A stretch of DNA of 64,000 nucleotides from BD1-7 clade bacterium (GTDB lineage: Bacteria; Pseudomonadota; Gammaproteobacteria; Pseudomonadales; DT-91), in NCBI GenBank assembly GCA_902705835.1, contig CACSIN010000026.1, positions 4,154-68,153 of the forward strand, in the 5' to 3' direction. A program made the translations under genes and the position numbers. Every line of letters begins with the position of its first letter. Position 1 is the first letter of the stretch. Shown here piece after piece: positions 36,104 through 44,908 of this stretch. The notes beneath the pieces were generated by a model that worked only from the letters and a program-made list of their open reading frames with translations, ran no database searches and was not told the DNA's origin.

Positions 36104-36616
36104 ATGGAACAACTGACAGAGCAGCAACTCACGACCATCGAGCAGCAAATTGGCCGTGCTCCCGTTGGCATTGTACGAATAGCGGCGCAATCGCCTAACG
36201 GTGTGCCATTGGCTCTGCAAATGCGCAGCGTGGTTGATAACAAACCATTTCCGACGCTTTACTGGCTTAGCAGTAAAACGCTCTCTAAAGCCATCGGAAC
36301 CATTGAAACTCAAGGCTGGGTAAAATCACTGGAAGAGCGGTTGCGTGATGATCAGCCGTTTCGTGAGGCGTATCTCGAATGTCAGCGGTCATATGTTCAG
36401 GCACGAACCGATGCGATGCTCCCAGAAGATCGGGAATTTCTTCGGTCAAAAGGCCTAGATGATGTATTCGCCGGGTATGGTATTGGCGGGATCGCTAATT
36501 GGCAGCAAGTTCGCTGTTTACATATGCAATATGCGCATCATTTGGCGGATTATAATGTGATTGGCGAGTGGCTAGATGCGGAGTTTGGGCTCAATGCCTT
36601 ATCTATTTCGCAGTAA
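36104..36616 (+). CDS. DUF501-family protein
   Basis: The 170-residue protein has the DUF501 layout: QIGRAPVGIVRIAAQSPNG, then the conserved PFPTLYWLSSKTLSKAI and a later RSKGLDDVFAGYGIGGIANW with the family Gly-rich turn. ATG 36104 is used; an upstream frame extends into the terminator region and is unlikely to be translated. DUF501 proteins are conserved cytosolic proteins of unknown activity, sometimes near phosphatases of the exopolyphosphatase family; no such gene is here. Confidence 0.85.
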   Translation: MEQLTEQQLTTIEQQIGRAPVGIVRIAAQSPNGVPLALQMRSVVDNKPFPTLYWLSSKTLSKAIGTIETQGWVKSLEERLRDDQPFREAYLECQRSYVQARTDAMLPEDREFLRSKGLDDVFAGYGIGGIANWQQVRCLHMQYAHHLADYNVIGEWLDAEFGLNALSISQ

Positions 36617-36699
36617 CGCGATAAATCCTGCTCGCACGGTTGATTCACTTTTATATGTTTTTTAAACACGTTATCGAAGGATCGATAGGTACTGTGCTC

Positions 36700-37155
36700 A
36701 TGACACACGTATTGAAAAAAGTTATCCAGTTCACGGGGATGATGATTGTTTGCGTACCAATGGCGTTGGGTGAGATTTATTCGTGGATAGATGAAAACGG
36801 CAAGCGACAGTATTCTGATCGCAAGCCTCCATCGCAACAAACCGTTGAGCAAGTTGATGTTAAACCGGTGAATACGTCTCGCCCGGTCGCGATCCCCAAA
36901 TCGGATGACGACGAGTTTGAGCAGCAGGCCGCACTAGACAGCGCTGCCCAAAACGCACTGCGACAACAAGCCAGAAAATGGGGCAGTAGTCATTGCGTAA
37001 GACGCATTATTTGGAATAGCCCAGTTGATAAAGCCACTGGTAGCGGTGGCTATTCCCGCAAACGCGCGGTTGTTTGTAAAGAGCCCGTACCAGCAAGGTT
37101 TCGACCCTTTCTAGATAATGCCCGTTACGATAAAGCGCTATATTATGGGCAGTAA
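36700..37155 (+). CDS. Exported DUF4124-domain protein
   Basis: This 151-residue protein has a signal peptide (KKVIQFTGMMIVCVPMALG) followed at once by EIYSWIDENGKRQYSDRKP, the hallmark of DUF4124. The rest is a polar linker and a basic C-terminal segment with two Cys (HCVRRI, VVCKEP). Start set at ATG 36700 because the longer frame would add 20 residues before the signal. Function unknown; probably periplasmic. Confidence 0.82.
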   Translation: MTHVLKKVIQFTGMMIVCVPMALGEIYSWIDENGKRQYSDRKPPSQQTVEQVDVKPVNTSRPVAIPKSDDDEFEQQAALDSAAQNALRQQARKWGSSHCVRRIIWNSPVDKATGSGGYSRKRAVVCKEPVPARFRPFLDNARYDKALYYGQ

Positions 37156-37182
37156 AATTTCGTTCTCGCAGATATACGTATC

Positions 37183-38046
37183 ATGAATCAGCCTTTGTTT
37201 TTTCGTCATCAAGTTGATGAGCATATGCGTCTTGCATGTGACGAGACTCGCTCGATCATATCGCCGGATCAGGCACCTTGGGTGGTTTTAAGTCATGGTG
37301 GCGGGCAAACGCGCCATGCGTGGCAAGATACCGCCGGTGCTCTGGCTCGCGAAGGATGGAACTCCCTAGCTTATGACCACCGTGGCCATTGTGAAAGTAG
37401 CTGGTCGTCAGACGGCGTTTATACCGTTCCGCATTTTGCCCAAGATCAGCTTTCAATTGCGGGTCGTCTACCGAGCAAGCCGGTATTGGTCGGTGCCTCA
37501 TTAGGTGGGCTGTCGTCATTACTCGCTCAGGGTGAGAGCGCGCTTGAGCATTACCGTGCCATCGTCCTCGTTGATATTACTCCGCAAATGGATCGCAAAG
37601 GCGCAATGGATGTCTTGGCGTTTATGGAATCCAGTGTCGCAGAAGGGTTTGAAACGCTGGATGAGGTTGCGGATGTAATCTCGGTATACACCGGGCGCAG
37701 CAAACGGGTAAACCCCGAAGGCTTACGCAAAAACCTGCGTTTGTGTGACGATGGGCGTTATCGCTGGCACTGGGATCCGGCATTTCTCAATATACGCGAC
37801 GATTGGGAAACATCGCCGGAGCGCCTGATAAAAGCCGCGCAGAACATTGATGTGCCGATGATGTTGGTGAGGGGGCGTGAGAGCGACGTTGTGACTCTTG
37901 AAGTCGCGGAGGAGTTTCTACAGCTAGTGCCAAATTGCGAGTATGTTGATATTCGTGATGCAGGGCATATGGTGGCAGGTGATCGTAATACGGTATTCAC
38001 CGATGCCGTTGTCGATTTTCTCAAGCGTCTGCCCGCTGTGAGTTAG
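37183..38046 (+). CDS. Alpha/beta hydrolase
   Basis: The 287-residue enzyme has the oxyanion HGGG (LSHGGGQTRHAWQ), YDHRGHCES, nucleophile Ser106 in GASLGG, and the acid and His in the strand after MMLVRGRESDVV and in DAGHMVAGD. It resembles peroxidase/haloalkane-type hydrolases of small esters. It follows the DUF4124 gene by 27 bases on the same strand. Substrate unknown. Confidence 0.88.
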   Translation: MNQPLFFRHQVDEHMRLACDETRSIISPDQAPWVVLSHGGGQTRHAWQDTAGALAREGWNSLAYDHRGHCESSWSSDGVYTVPHFAQDQLSIAGRLPSKPVLVGASLGGLSSLLAQGESALEHYRAIVLVDITPQMDRKGAMDVLAFMESSVAEGFETLDEVADVISVYTGRSKRVNPEGLRKNLRLCDDGRYRWHWDPAFLNIRDDWETSPERLIKAAQNIDVPMMLVRGRESDVVTLEVAEEFLQLVPNCEYVDIRDAGHMVAGDRNTVFTDAVVDFLKRLPAVS

Positions 38047-38084
38047 GCTTAAGCGAAAGCCAATCAAACGCGGAGATCAATAGT

Positions 38085-38591
38085 ATGGATGATCATGGAT
38101 TAACCCGCGACGAAATCATAGTTCCAATGACTTGGGTCACCGGCGGCCAAACAGGGGCTGATAGAGCTTGCATGGATGTTGCGCTGGAATACGGCGTTAG
38201 GTTGCAAGGGTTTTGCCCTCGCCAACGTATGGCTGAAGATGGTCCAATTGATGACCAGTATCCGCTGCAGGCAATTGACGGTGATTATGACGATAGAACG
38301 CGTGCTAATGTCGTCTTGGCAGATGCCACAGTGATTTTTTACGCCACGGATATACGTGGTGGTTCTGCGTTAACGCGCTTCATCTGCGATGAAACAAAGA
38401 AGCCCTATTTGTTGCTGGAGATCCACCAACTGAGCATATCTGATGCTGTTGCCGCGTTGGCTGATTTTGTTGAAGTGCATGCCGTTAAGCGTTTGAATAT
38501 TGCTGGCCCACGGGCATCTGAATGCGCGGGTATTTATGCTTACGTTAGATCTGCACTATCCGCATTTTATCTCCATGCGATCAAATCCTAA
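38085..38591 (+). CDS. Putative molybdenum-carrier-like (SLOG-fold) protein
   Basis: This 168-residue protein begins its domain with WVTGGQTGADRACMDVALEYGV, the nucleotide-binding loop shared by the putative molybdenum carrier family and other SLOG/LOG-type Rossmann folds. It continues GFCPRQRMAEDGPIDDQYPL and RTRANVVLADATVIFY. The name comes from homologues; the ligand may be a nucleotide or cofactor. GAGA lies 9 bases before the ATG; 38 bases separate it from the hydrolase. Confidence 0.8.
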   Translation: MDDHGLTRDEIIVPMTWVTGGQTGADRACMDVALEYGVRLQGFCPRQRMAEDGPIDDQYPLQAIDGDYDDRTRANVVLADATVIFYATDIRGGSALTRFICDETKKPYLLLEIHQLSISDAVAALADFVEVHAVKRLNIAGPRASECAGIYAYVRSALSAFYLHAIKS

Positions 38592-38639
38592 CGTTCTTGT
38601 TTATTCCATCCATCCATCCAAGCCGTATTCGCTACACGG

Positions 38640-39509
38640 TTAAAAGCTGAGTTTTCGAACTAACGTCTCAATAGCCGCCTTGCGTGTTGATTGCAGTCTG
38701 TAGCACGCGTAAACCTTGCGTTTATAGGCAGGCGCAATTTTCTTATCGATACCAACAAACTCATTGCTATCGTCAAGCAGGATATCTGGCAAGTAGGCGC
38801 ATCCGCCTGTGCTCAAGAGAGAGTGTTGCGCCGTTTGGGCATTGTCAGTTTGAAGCGCGAGATTGAGTGTGTCGCCGAATTGTTTGTGATGAAACAGATT
38901 AAATGAGTGTCCCCAATTGACGTGAATATAGGGCGTACTTTTTAGCTGGAAACATGACTCATGACGCTGGTGAACCATCAAGCGCAAATTCATTGCGCCG
39001 ATTTTCTGATATCCGACGTCGGTGTTATTGATATTGTCGTACACAAGTGACAGATCCAAAGCCTCATCGATCATCAAGCGGCGGATATTTTCCTCAGCTA
39101 ACGATAGTGTATTGATTAAACAACCCGGTGTTCGCTGATCTGTTACGCAAGTATCGATTTCGTCCGGCGCTAACAGGTCTATGATTTTTTGGTTAAAAAC
39201 GTAGTGCCAAAGTCCGGGTGTTGAAGCGATAGATAGTCTTTCTCTGGTTTCGTTATCGTTCATCAGGTCGAGTTTTGCATTATCCCAGGCTCGCAAAATA
39301 ACTTCGGCATGCTGTAACAGTTTTACGCCGTGCTCGGTCAGGTTTACCTGTTTGGTATTGCGTTCGAATAAGCGTGTATTCACATTGGATTCGAGTAAAC
39401 GAATTCGGGCACTTACCGCAGATTGGGTGAGATACAAGTTGTCTGCGGCTTTGCCGAAATGGCGCGTTTTGCTCACCTCGATAAAGGTGCTAAACAGGTC
39501 GAGATCCAT
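38640..39509 (-). CDS. hdfR: LysR-family regulator HdfR
   Basis: This 289-residue regulator starts MDLDLFSTFIEVSKTRHFGKAADNLYL, very close in style to E. coli HdfR, with the LysR helix-turn-helix at 18-45 (QSAVSARIRLLE) and an effector domain after 90. In E. coli, HdfR represses flhDC and affects gltBD. The assignment is strengthened by the divergent maoP gene, the same arrangement as in enterobacteria. No flagellar gene lies here. Confidence 0.85.
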   Translation of the reverse strand: MDLDLFSTFIEVSKTRHFGKAADNLYLTQSAVSARIRLLESNVNTRLFERNTKQVNLTEHGVKLLQHAEVILRAWDNAKLDLMNDNETRERLSIASTPGLWHYVFNQKIIDLLAPDEIDTCVTDQRTPGCLINTLSLAEENIRRLMIDEALDLSLVYDNINNTDVGYQKIGAMNLRLMVHQRHESCFQLKSTPYIHVNWGHSFNLFHHKQFGDTLNLALQTDNAQTAQHSLLSTGGCAYLPDILLDDSNEFVGIDKKIAPAYKRKVYACYRLQSTRKAAIETLVRKLSF

Positions 39510-39736
39510 AGCAACTCCCGAAACAGTGTTGATCGCTCAAATGGCTGGAAATTGGATGCTGAATTGAGAGTGACTTTATAAGAAAAAGTTTTTGTTAATA
39601 CAATGAAAATTTATCGTTGGCGTCTTAATCGGGTTGCCAGTAGATTTCGCATGAAGAGCCACTTTGATTCTGATGGTTTTTGTTAACTATATGAATATTA
39701 AAGAAAATACGAATAAAGCGTGGATGTTTCAATGGC

Positions 39737-39752
39737 ATGGTCGGTCGACCAT
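39737..39752. promoter_or_regulatory. Perfect palindrome in the hdfR-maoP region
   Basis: ATGGTCG-GT-CGACCAT, two 7-base arms with a 2-base centre, begins 45 bases before the maoP ATG; a further CATGGT follows at 39758. It is a candidate binding site. In E. coli the MaoP target maoS lies in this same intergenic region, but I cannot equate the two by sequence. Confidence 0.55.
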
Positions 39753-39781
39753 CTAGCATGGTATTTTGCAGAGGGGTGTTT

Positions 39782-40129
39782 ATGAAAATAGCCGGTTTTG
39801 ATCAAGGTACACCGTTTTACGACAATAAAACCTGCCCTATGGGGTTCTCTAGAAGTGGGCATTTTACATTGCAACAAGCGACACTCATCGAGCGCTATGG
39901 CAATCAATTATTGGCTCTAGAGGATGGTAAGGAAACGCCACTGACACCAGAGCAAGCGCAGTTTGTTGACGTTTGCGCCGGTAAAAAACCGCCGTCAACG
40001 CTGTTAGAAAAGGCTTGGGCACGCTACTACACACTGCGGTTTGACACATGTGCGGTGAATCCCTTTGGTAAAGCGAAGGTCACTATTGATGAGGATGACA
40101 TCGATACATCAGACGATGACGATCTCTAA
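39782..40129 (+). CDS. maoP: MaoP (YifE/DUF413), Ori-macrodomain protein
   Basis: This 115-residue protein matches E. coli MaoP along its length: YDNKTCPMGFSRSGHFTLQQATLIERYG, then FVDVCAGKKPPSTLLEKAWARY and an acidic tail ending in D-D-D-D-L. MaoP acts with the maoS site to confine the replication-origin region into a macrodomain in E. coli. Start placed at ATG 39782 with GAGGGG 6 bases upstream. Divergent from hdfR, as in enterobacteria. Confidence 0.9.
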   Translation: MKIAGFDQGTPFYDNKTCPMGFSRSGHFTLQQATLIERYGNQLLALEDGKETPLTPEQAQFVDVCAGKKPPSTLLEKAWARYYTLRFDTCAVNPFGKAKVTIDEDDIDTSDDDDL

Positions 40130-40262
40130 TTGTTGGCGTTCTACTATCTTTTGTCTGCTTTCTGGGCGAGCGCGTAGATTTAGTCTTACGTTTCATCATA
40201 ATTTGACGGGTTATGATGCTTGGAGTCAAGGGCGCTAACCGGCCGCTAGAACGTCTATTTAC

Positions 40263-40282
40263 AGGTTGCTGCCAAGCAACCT
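40263..40282 (+). repeat. Hairpin in the maoP-speA leader
   Basis: Perfect 8-base stem AGGTTGCT/AGCAACCT with loop GCCA, 23 bases before the terminator-like structure. Without a T-tract it is more likely part of a leader RNA fold. Confidence 0.6.
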
Positions 40283-40304
40283 GAAATTTACCGTAAAAAA
40301 CCAT

Positions 40305-40345
40305 TGCGGTTTTCGCTGAAATGGCGAAAATGCGCGTCTTTTTTT
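40305..40345 (+). terminator. Terminator or attenuator upstream of speA
   Basis: A stem of 11-12 pairs, with core TTTTCGC/GCGAAAA extended by GCG/CGC pairs past one bulged G, has a 7-base loop and is followed by TCTTTTTTT. It lies 175 bases after maoP and 94 bases before speA. AAAACC (40297-40302) can pair instead with GGTTTT (40308-40313), which overlaps the terminator's left arm. Confidence 0.75.
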
Positions 40346-40438
40346 GTTGGATAGTCTTCCTGTCGCGGTAATTGCTAAACGCATATTTTGCGTTCATCTA
40401 CTGAGTTGTGCTTTTGAGTTCATCAATCGAGTATAAAT

Positions 40439-42388
40439 ATGACGCCGGTTAATTTTACACATACTGATGCGTTGTCTGCCCAGCTTAAAGATTGGAATGC
40501 ATCCGACGGTGCTGATCTTTATGGTGTTGAGCACTGGGGAGCCGGTTATTTTCAGGTAGACGATGCTGGGCAGGTTTGTGTTAACGCCTGTTTTGGTAGT
40601 AAATTCGTCAGCGTGCCCCTGATCGAAATTGTTGAGGGTATGGCCGAGCGTGGCTTGGCGATGCCTTCAATCTTACGAATCGAAAACCTGCTAGATGATC
40701 GAATACGGCTATTAAACGAAGCGTTTGCTAATGCCATTGCTCAAACCGGTTATGCCAATGTCTATCGGGGTGTGTTTCCGATCAAGGTTAATCAGCAATG
40801 CCATGTTATTGATGAAATTGCTGATTATGGCCAGCGTTTTCACCATGGTTTTGAAGCTGGTAGTAAAGCTGAATTAATTATCGCGCTGAGCCAGTTGCGT
40901 GATCAAGAAAGCTTGATCATCTGTAATGGCTATAAGGATGCTGAGTTCATCGAGCTGGGCCTGTATGCACAGACCTTGGGCATTCGCTGCTTTTTTGTAT
41001 TAGAGACCCCAACAGAGCTTCCTATTATTATCGAGTGTTCGAAACGGTTAGGTATTCGCCCGCTTATTGGCGTGCGGATGAAATCGTCAGTGGTGGTAGA
41101 TGGCCATTGGAATGAAGATTCAGGTGATCGCTCAATATTCGGGTTGTCGACAGCCGCGTTACTCGCGGTTGTTGATCGATTACGTGATGAGGACATGCTC
41201 GATTGCTTGCAGCTATTGCATTGCCATCTAGGCTCTCAAATTCCCAATATCCGTAACATACGCTCCGGCGTGCTTGAGGCATGCCAATTTTATGCGGGTT
41301 TGATTGCTGAAGGTGCACCACTGGGCTTTCTGGATCTTGGCGGCGGGTTGGCCGTGGATTATGAAGGCGCAAATTCCAATTCGACACACAGTATGAATTA
41401 CGGGTTAGATGAATATTGTGTCAATATCGTTGAGACCATTCAGGAAACGCTCGATCCGCTCGAGATTGCGCATCCGGTGATTGTGTCAGAATCCGGGCGT
41501 TCAACCGTCGCTTACTCCTCGTTATTGATGTTCAACATTCTGGATGTTCGGCGCAGTGCACCGGCATCCATTGATTTGCCGGCAAACGGTGAGTGTCATG
41601 AGTTGCTGAATAGTCTCGATCAAGTGCTTGCTGCTGTATCGACTGTCAATTTGCAGGAGTGTTATAACGATTCGGTTTACTACCGTGATGAGATGCGCGA
41701 GCTGTTCCGCCGTGGTCAAACCACGATTCGTGAGCGTGCACTGGCGGATAGTTTACACCTCGCCGTGCTGGAAAAAATTGCGGCGTTGATTGCCAATGTT
41801 GAGCGTGTACCTCCTGAATTAGAACGGTTACCAGAGCAGATGGCCGATATCTATTATGGCAACTTCAGTTTGTTTCAATCTCTGCCGGATATTTGGGCTA
41901 TTGACCAGATATTCCCAGTGATGCCGATCCACCGCTTAGATGAAGAACCTTCAAGGCAAGCGATTTTGGCGGACATCACCTGTGACTGTGATGGAAAAAT
42001 TGACAATTTCACGACGCCAGAAGGTCATCGAAAAACCCTGCGACTGCATGAGCTGCGTAACGAAGAAGAGTACTACCTAGGCGTATTTCTGGTTGGTGCC
42101 TATCAGGAAACGTTGGGGGATCTCCATAATCTGTTCGGGGATACCAATGTCGTGTCTGTTTACATCAACGAAGACGGGACGTTCGACTTTATTCGAGAGT
42201 TCCAAGGCGACAGCATCGCCGATGTGATGAGCTATGTGGAATATGACCCTAAACAGGTGCTTGAGCAATTTCGTAAGAAAGCCGAGAAAGCTGTACGTGA
42301 TGGCAGTATAACGGTTAAGTTACGTCAACAAATGCTCAAGGCGTTTCGAGAGAGTCTGCAGGGCTATACCTACTTCGAACAGGATTAA
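40439..42388 (+). CDS. speA: Biosynthetic arginine decarboxylase SpeA
   Basis: This 649-residue PLP enzyme of the alanine-racemase-fold group turns arginine into agmatine. Signatures are the PLP lysine in GVFPIKVNQQCHV, GFEAGSKAEL, LLHCHLGSQIPNI, LDLGGGLAVDYEG and VSESGRSTVAYSS. The length fits E. coli SpeA (658). No clear ribosome site precedes the ATG, so expression may depend on the leader structures upstream. First gene of the polyamine cluster. Confidence 0.96.
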   Translation: MTPVNFTHTDALSAQLKDWNASDGADLYGVEHWGAGYFQVDDAGQVCVNACFGSKFVSVPLIEIVEGMAERGLAMPSILRIENLLDDRIRLLNEAFANAIAQTGYANVYRGVFPIKVNQQCHVIDEIADYGQRFHHGFEAGSKAELIIALSQLRDQESLIICNGYKDAEFIELGLYAQTLGIRCFFVLETPTELPIIIECSKRLGIRPLIGVRMKSSVVVDGHWNEDSGDRSIFGLSTAALLAVVDRLRDEDMLDCLQLLHCHLGSQIPNIRNIRSGVLEACQFYAGLIAEGAPLGFLDLGGGLAVDYEGANSNSTHSMNYGLDEYCVNIVETIQETLDPLEIAHPVIVSESGRSTVAYSSLLMFNILDVRRSAPASIDLPANGECHELLNSLDQVLAAVSTVNLQECYNDSVYYRDEMRELFRRGQTTIRERALADSLHLAVLEKIAALIANVERVPPELERLPEQMADIYYGNFSLFQSLPDIWAIDQIFPVMPIHRLDEEPSRQAILADITCDCDGKIDNFTTPEGHRKTLRLHELRNEEEYYLGVFLVGAYQETLGDLHNLFGDTNVVSVYINEDGTFDFIREFQGDSIADVMSYVEYDPKQVLEQFRKKAEKAVRDGSITVKLRQQMLKAFRESLQGYTYFEQD

Positions 42389-42468
42389 CACCGTGCGTAA
42401 CGCATGGGCGTTTGATGGGTGTGAGAACACCTACATTTTTGCGATCAGATTTTTAGGAGGAATGGCTC

Positions 42469-43668
42469 ATGTCTAAAGTCATGATAATCGGTGCTGGTGG
42501 TGTTGGCGGTGTCGTCACTCATAAGTGTGCTCAATTACCGGAGGTGTTTACCGACATCATATTGGCGAGCCGTACCGAGTCAAAATGTAAGGCGATTGCG
42601 GCTCAAATTGATCGCAATATCCGCACGGCTCAAGTGGATGCCGATAACGTTCCTGAGCTGGTTACTTTGCTGAAAAAAGAATCCCCTGAACTTGTTATCA
42701 ATGTTGCCTTACCGTATCAAGACTTAACCATTATGGATGCTTGCCTCGAGGCCGGTGTTCACTATATGGATACCGCAAATTACGAGCCTTTGGATACCGC
42801 CAAATTTGAATATAAATGGCAGTGGGCCTATCAGGAGAAATTTAAACAAGCTGGCTTAACAGCATTACTCGGCAGCGGTTTTGACCCTGGGGCAACCAAC
42901 GTCTTTACGGCGTATCTGGCTAAACACTATTTTGATGAGATCCACGAACTCGATATTATCGATGTTAACGGCGGTGATCACGGCTACCCATTTGCGACCA
43001 ACTTCAACCCGGAAATCAATATCCGAGAAGTGACCGCAGAGTGCCGACATTGGGAAAACGGCGGTTTTATTGAAACACCGGCCATGTCGAAAAAAGCCAG
43101 TTTCACGTGTCCGGAAGATGTCGGTACCTTCAATATTTACAGGATGTACCACGAAGAGCTGGAATCGTTGGTGATTAACTACCCGACCATCAAGCGGGCG
43201 CAGTTCTGGATGAGCTTTTCAGAGAGCTATTTAACCCACCTTGAGGTGCTTGGTAATGTGGGTATGACCGGCATTGAACCGATCGACTACGATGGCCAAA
43301 AAATTGTACCGATACAGTTTTTGAAAGCTTTGCTGCCTGATCCGTCGACGCTTGGGCCGCGCACTCGGGGGCGGACTTGCATTGGCGTTGTCGCCAAAGG
43401 CGTTAAAGACGGTCGTGAGCGAGTCATGTATTGCTACAACATTTGTGACCATCAGGCGTGTTATGCCGAAGTGCAATCTCAAGCGATTTCATACACGACG
43501 GGCGTACCGGCTATGATTGGCGCCAAACAAATGTTACAGAAGCAATGGTTGGCTCCGGGTGTTTGGAATATCGAACAATTCGACCCCGATCCATTTATGG
43601 CGGATATGAATCAGTATGGATTGCCGTGGAAGGTCGTTGAATTAACCGATTTCGATCTAGATCACTAA
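42469..43668 (+). CDS. Carboxynorspermidine (carboxyspermidine) dehydrogenase
   Basis: This 399-residue saccharopine-dehydrogenase-like oxidoreductase has Rossmann motif GAGGVGGVV (7-15), VINVALPYQDLTIMDACLEAGVHYMDTANYEP, and GSGFDPGATNVFTAYLAKHYF as in Lys1-like CASDH. It condenses aspartate semialdehyde with putrescine (or diaminopropane) and NADPH to give carboxyspermidine (or carboxynorspermidine). A strong AGGAGG lies 9 bases before the ATG. It sits directly before the matching decarboxylase. Confidence 0.92.
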   Translation: MSKVMIIGAGGVGGVVTHKCAQLPEVFTDIILASRTESKCKAIAAQIDRNIRTAQVDADNVPELVTLLKKESPELVINVALPYQDLTIMDACLEAGVHYMDTANYEPLDTAKFEYKWQWAYQEKFKQAGLTALLGSGFDPGATNVFTAYLAKHYFDEIHELDIIDVNGGDHGYPFATNFNPEINIREVTAECRHWENGGFIETPAMSKKASFTCPEDVGTFNIYRMYHEELESLVINYPTIKRAQFWMSFSESYLTHLEVLGNVGMTGIEPIDYDGQKIVPIQFLKALLPDPSTLGPRTRGRTCIGVVAKGVKDGRERVMYCYNICDHQACYAEVQSQAISYTTGVPAMIGAKQMLQKQWLAPGVWNIEQFDPDPFMADMNQYGLPWKVVELTDFDLDH

Positions 43669-43683
43669 CTGAAGCAACCCCAT

Positions 43684-44850
43684 ATGCAATTTAGCGACTT
43701 TAGCAAACTCGATCTTTCTCGTGTATCGACGCCGTGTTTTGTTGTTGATGAAGCTGCCTTACAGCGCAATTTAGCGATATTACACGATGTAGCCGAGCGC
43801 AGTGGTGCGAAGATCTTGGGCGCATTAAAGGCCTTTTCGATGTGGCACTTTGCGCCGTTGACAGCCAAATACCTGGCAGGAACCTGTGCTAGCGGGTTGC
43901 ATGAGGCTCGCCTGGGATATGAAAAATACGGCGGCGAAGTACACGTGTATGCCGCAGGCTACACAGAAGCTGACCTGCAAGAGATGTTAACTTTCGCGAA
44001 TCATGTGGTGTTTAACAGTTGTTCTCAATGGCAGCGTTTTCAGCCTTTGATTCGTGCCGCGAGTGAAACACGCCCAGAGCTGAAGTTCGGGTTGAGGATT
44101 AACCCTGAACACTCAGAAGGTGATGTCGATATCTACAATCCTTGTGCCAGTGGTTCACGATTAGGTGTTGTTCGATCACAGTTGGACGAAGCCCAGTTAG
44201 ACGGAATCAGTGGTTTACATTTTCATACGTTGTGTGAACAAATGTATGAACCGTTAGATCGTACGCTAGATGCAGTAGAGGCACGATTTGGAGACCTTTT
44301 ACATAGTCTTGAATGGGTAAACTTTGGGGGCGGGCATCACATTACTGTGCCTGGGTATGATATCGAGGCATTAATAAGTCGGGTCATCGCATTCTCTGAA
44401 AAGTACGGTGTTCAGGTGTATCTAGAGCCAGGAGAAGCAGTCGCTGTGGGTACGGGTGTATTAGTTGCTGAGGTGCTCGATATCGGTTTTAACACATTAC
44501 CTCAGGCGATACTCAATGCATCGGCAACCTGCCATATGCCAGATATTCTAGAAATGCCGTATCGTGCAGATATTCTCGGAGCAGGGCAGGCCGGTGAAAA
44601 AGCGCATACCTACCGGCTTGGCGGGTTAACTTGTTTGGCGGGCGATGTCATGGGCGACTACAGCTTTGATACACCACTGGTGGTTGGTCAGAAGCTGATT
44701 TTTGAAGACATGGCTCACTATACTATGGTAAAAACGTCTACGTTCAACGGGGCACGGCTACCCGACATTGTTGTTTGGAATAGCGTTACTGACGCGTTAA
44801 ATGTTATCAAACGTTTTAACTATGACGACTTTTTATCAAGACTTTCGTGA
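43684..44850 (+). CDS. nspC: Carboxynorspermidine decarboxylase NspC
   Basis: This 388-residue PLP decarboxylase is related to DAP decarboxylase. The PLP lysine is in KILGALKAFSMWHF, followed by CASGLHEARLGYEKYGGEVHVYAAGYTE, SGLHFHTLCEQ, VNFGGGHHIT and YLEPGEAVAVGTG. It removes CO2 from carboxyspermidine or carboxynorspermidine. It starts 15 bases after the dehydrogenase stop. With SpeA and SpeB supplying putrescine, the product here is probably spermidine. Confidence 0.95.
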   Translation: MQFSDFSKLDLSRVSTPCFVVDEAALQRNLAILHDVAERSGAKILGALKAFSMWHFAPLTAKYLAGTCASGLHEARLGYEKYGGEVHVYAAGYTEADLQEMLTFANHVVFNSCSQWQRFQPLIRAASETRPELKFGLRINPEHSEGDVDIYNPCASGSRLGVVRSQLDEAQLDGISGLHFHTLCEQMYEPLDRTLDAVEARFGDLLHSLEWVNFGGGHHITVPGYDIEALISRVIAFSEKYGVQVYLEPGEAVAVGTGVLVAEVLDIGFNTLPQAILNASATCHMPDILEMPYRADILGAGQAGEKAHTYRLGGLTCLAGDVMGDYSFDTPLVVGQKLIFEDMAHYTMVKTSTFNGARLPDIVVWNSVTDALNVIKRFNYDDFLSRLS

Positions 44851-44908
44851 CATAGCTACAACCCTTTTTTTCTGATATTTACATCACCCTGCAATAGTAG
44901 AGATTTCG

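Noticed and set aside
35986-36110. Second tRNA after tRNA-Ala
   Set aside because: A strong terminator follows the tRNA directly, and no further cloverleaf is visible.
38600-38625. CATC microsatellite between convergent genes
   Set aside because: Only about three units; nothing to suggest phase variation or function.
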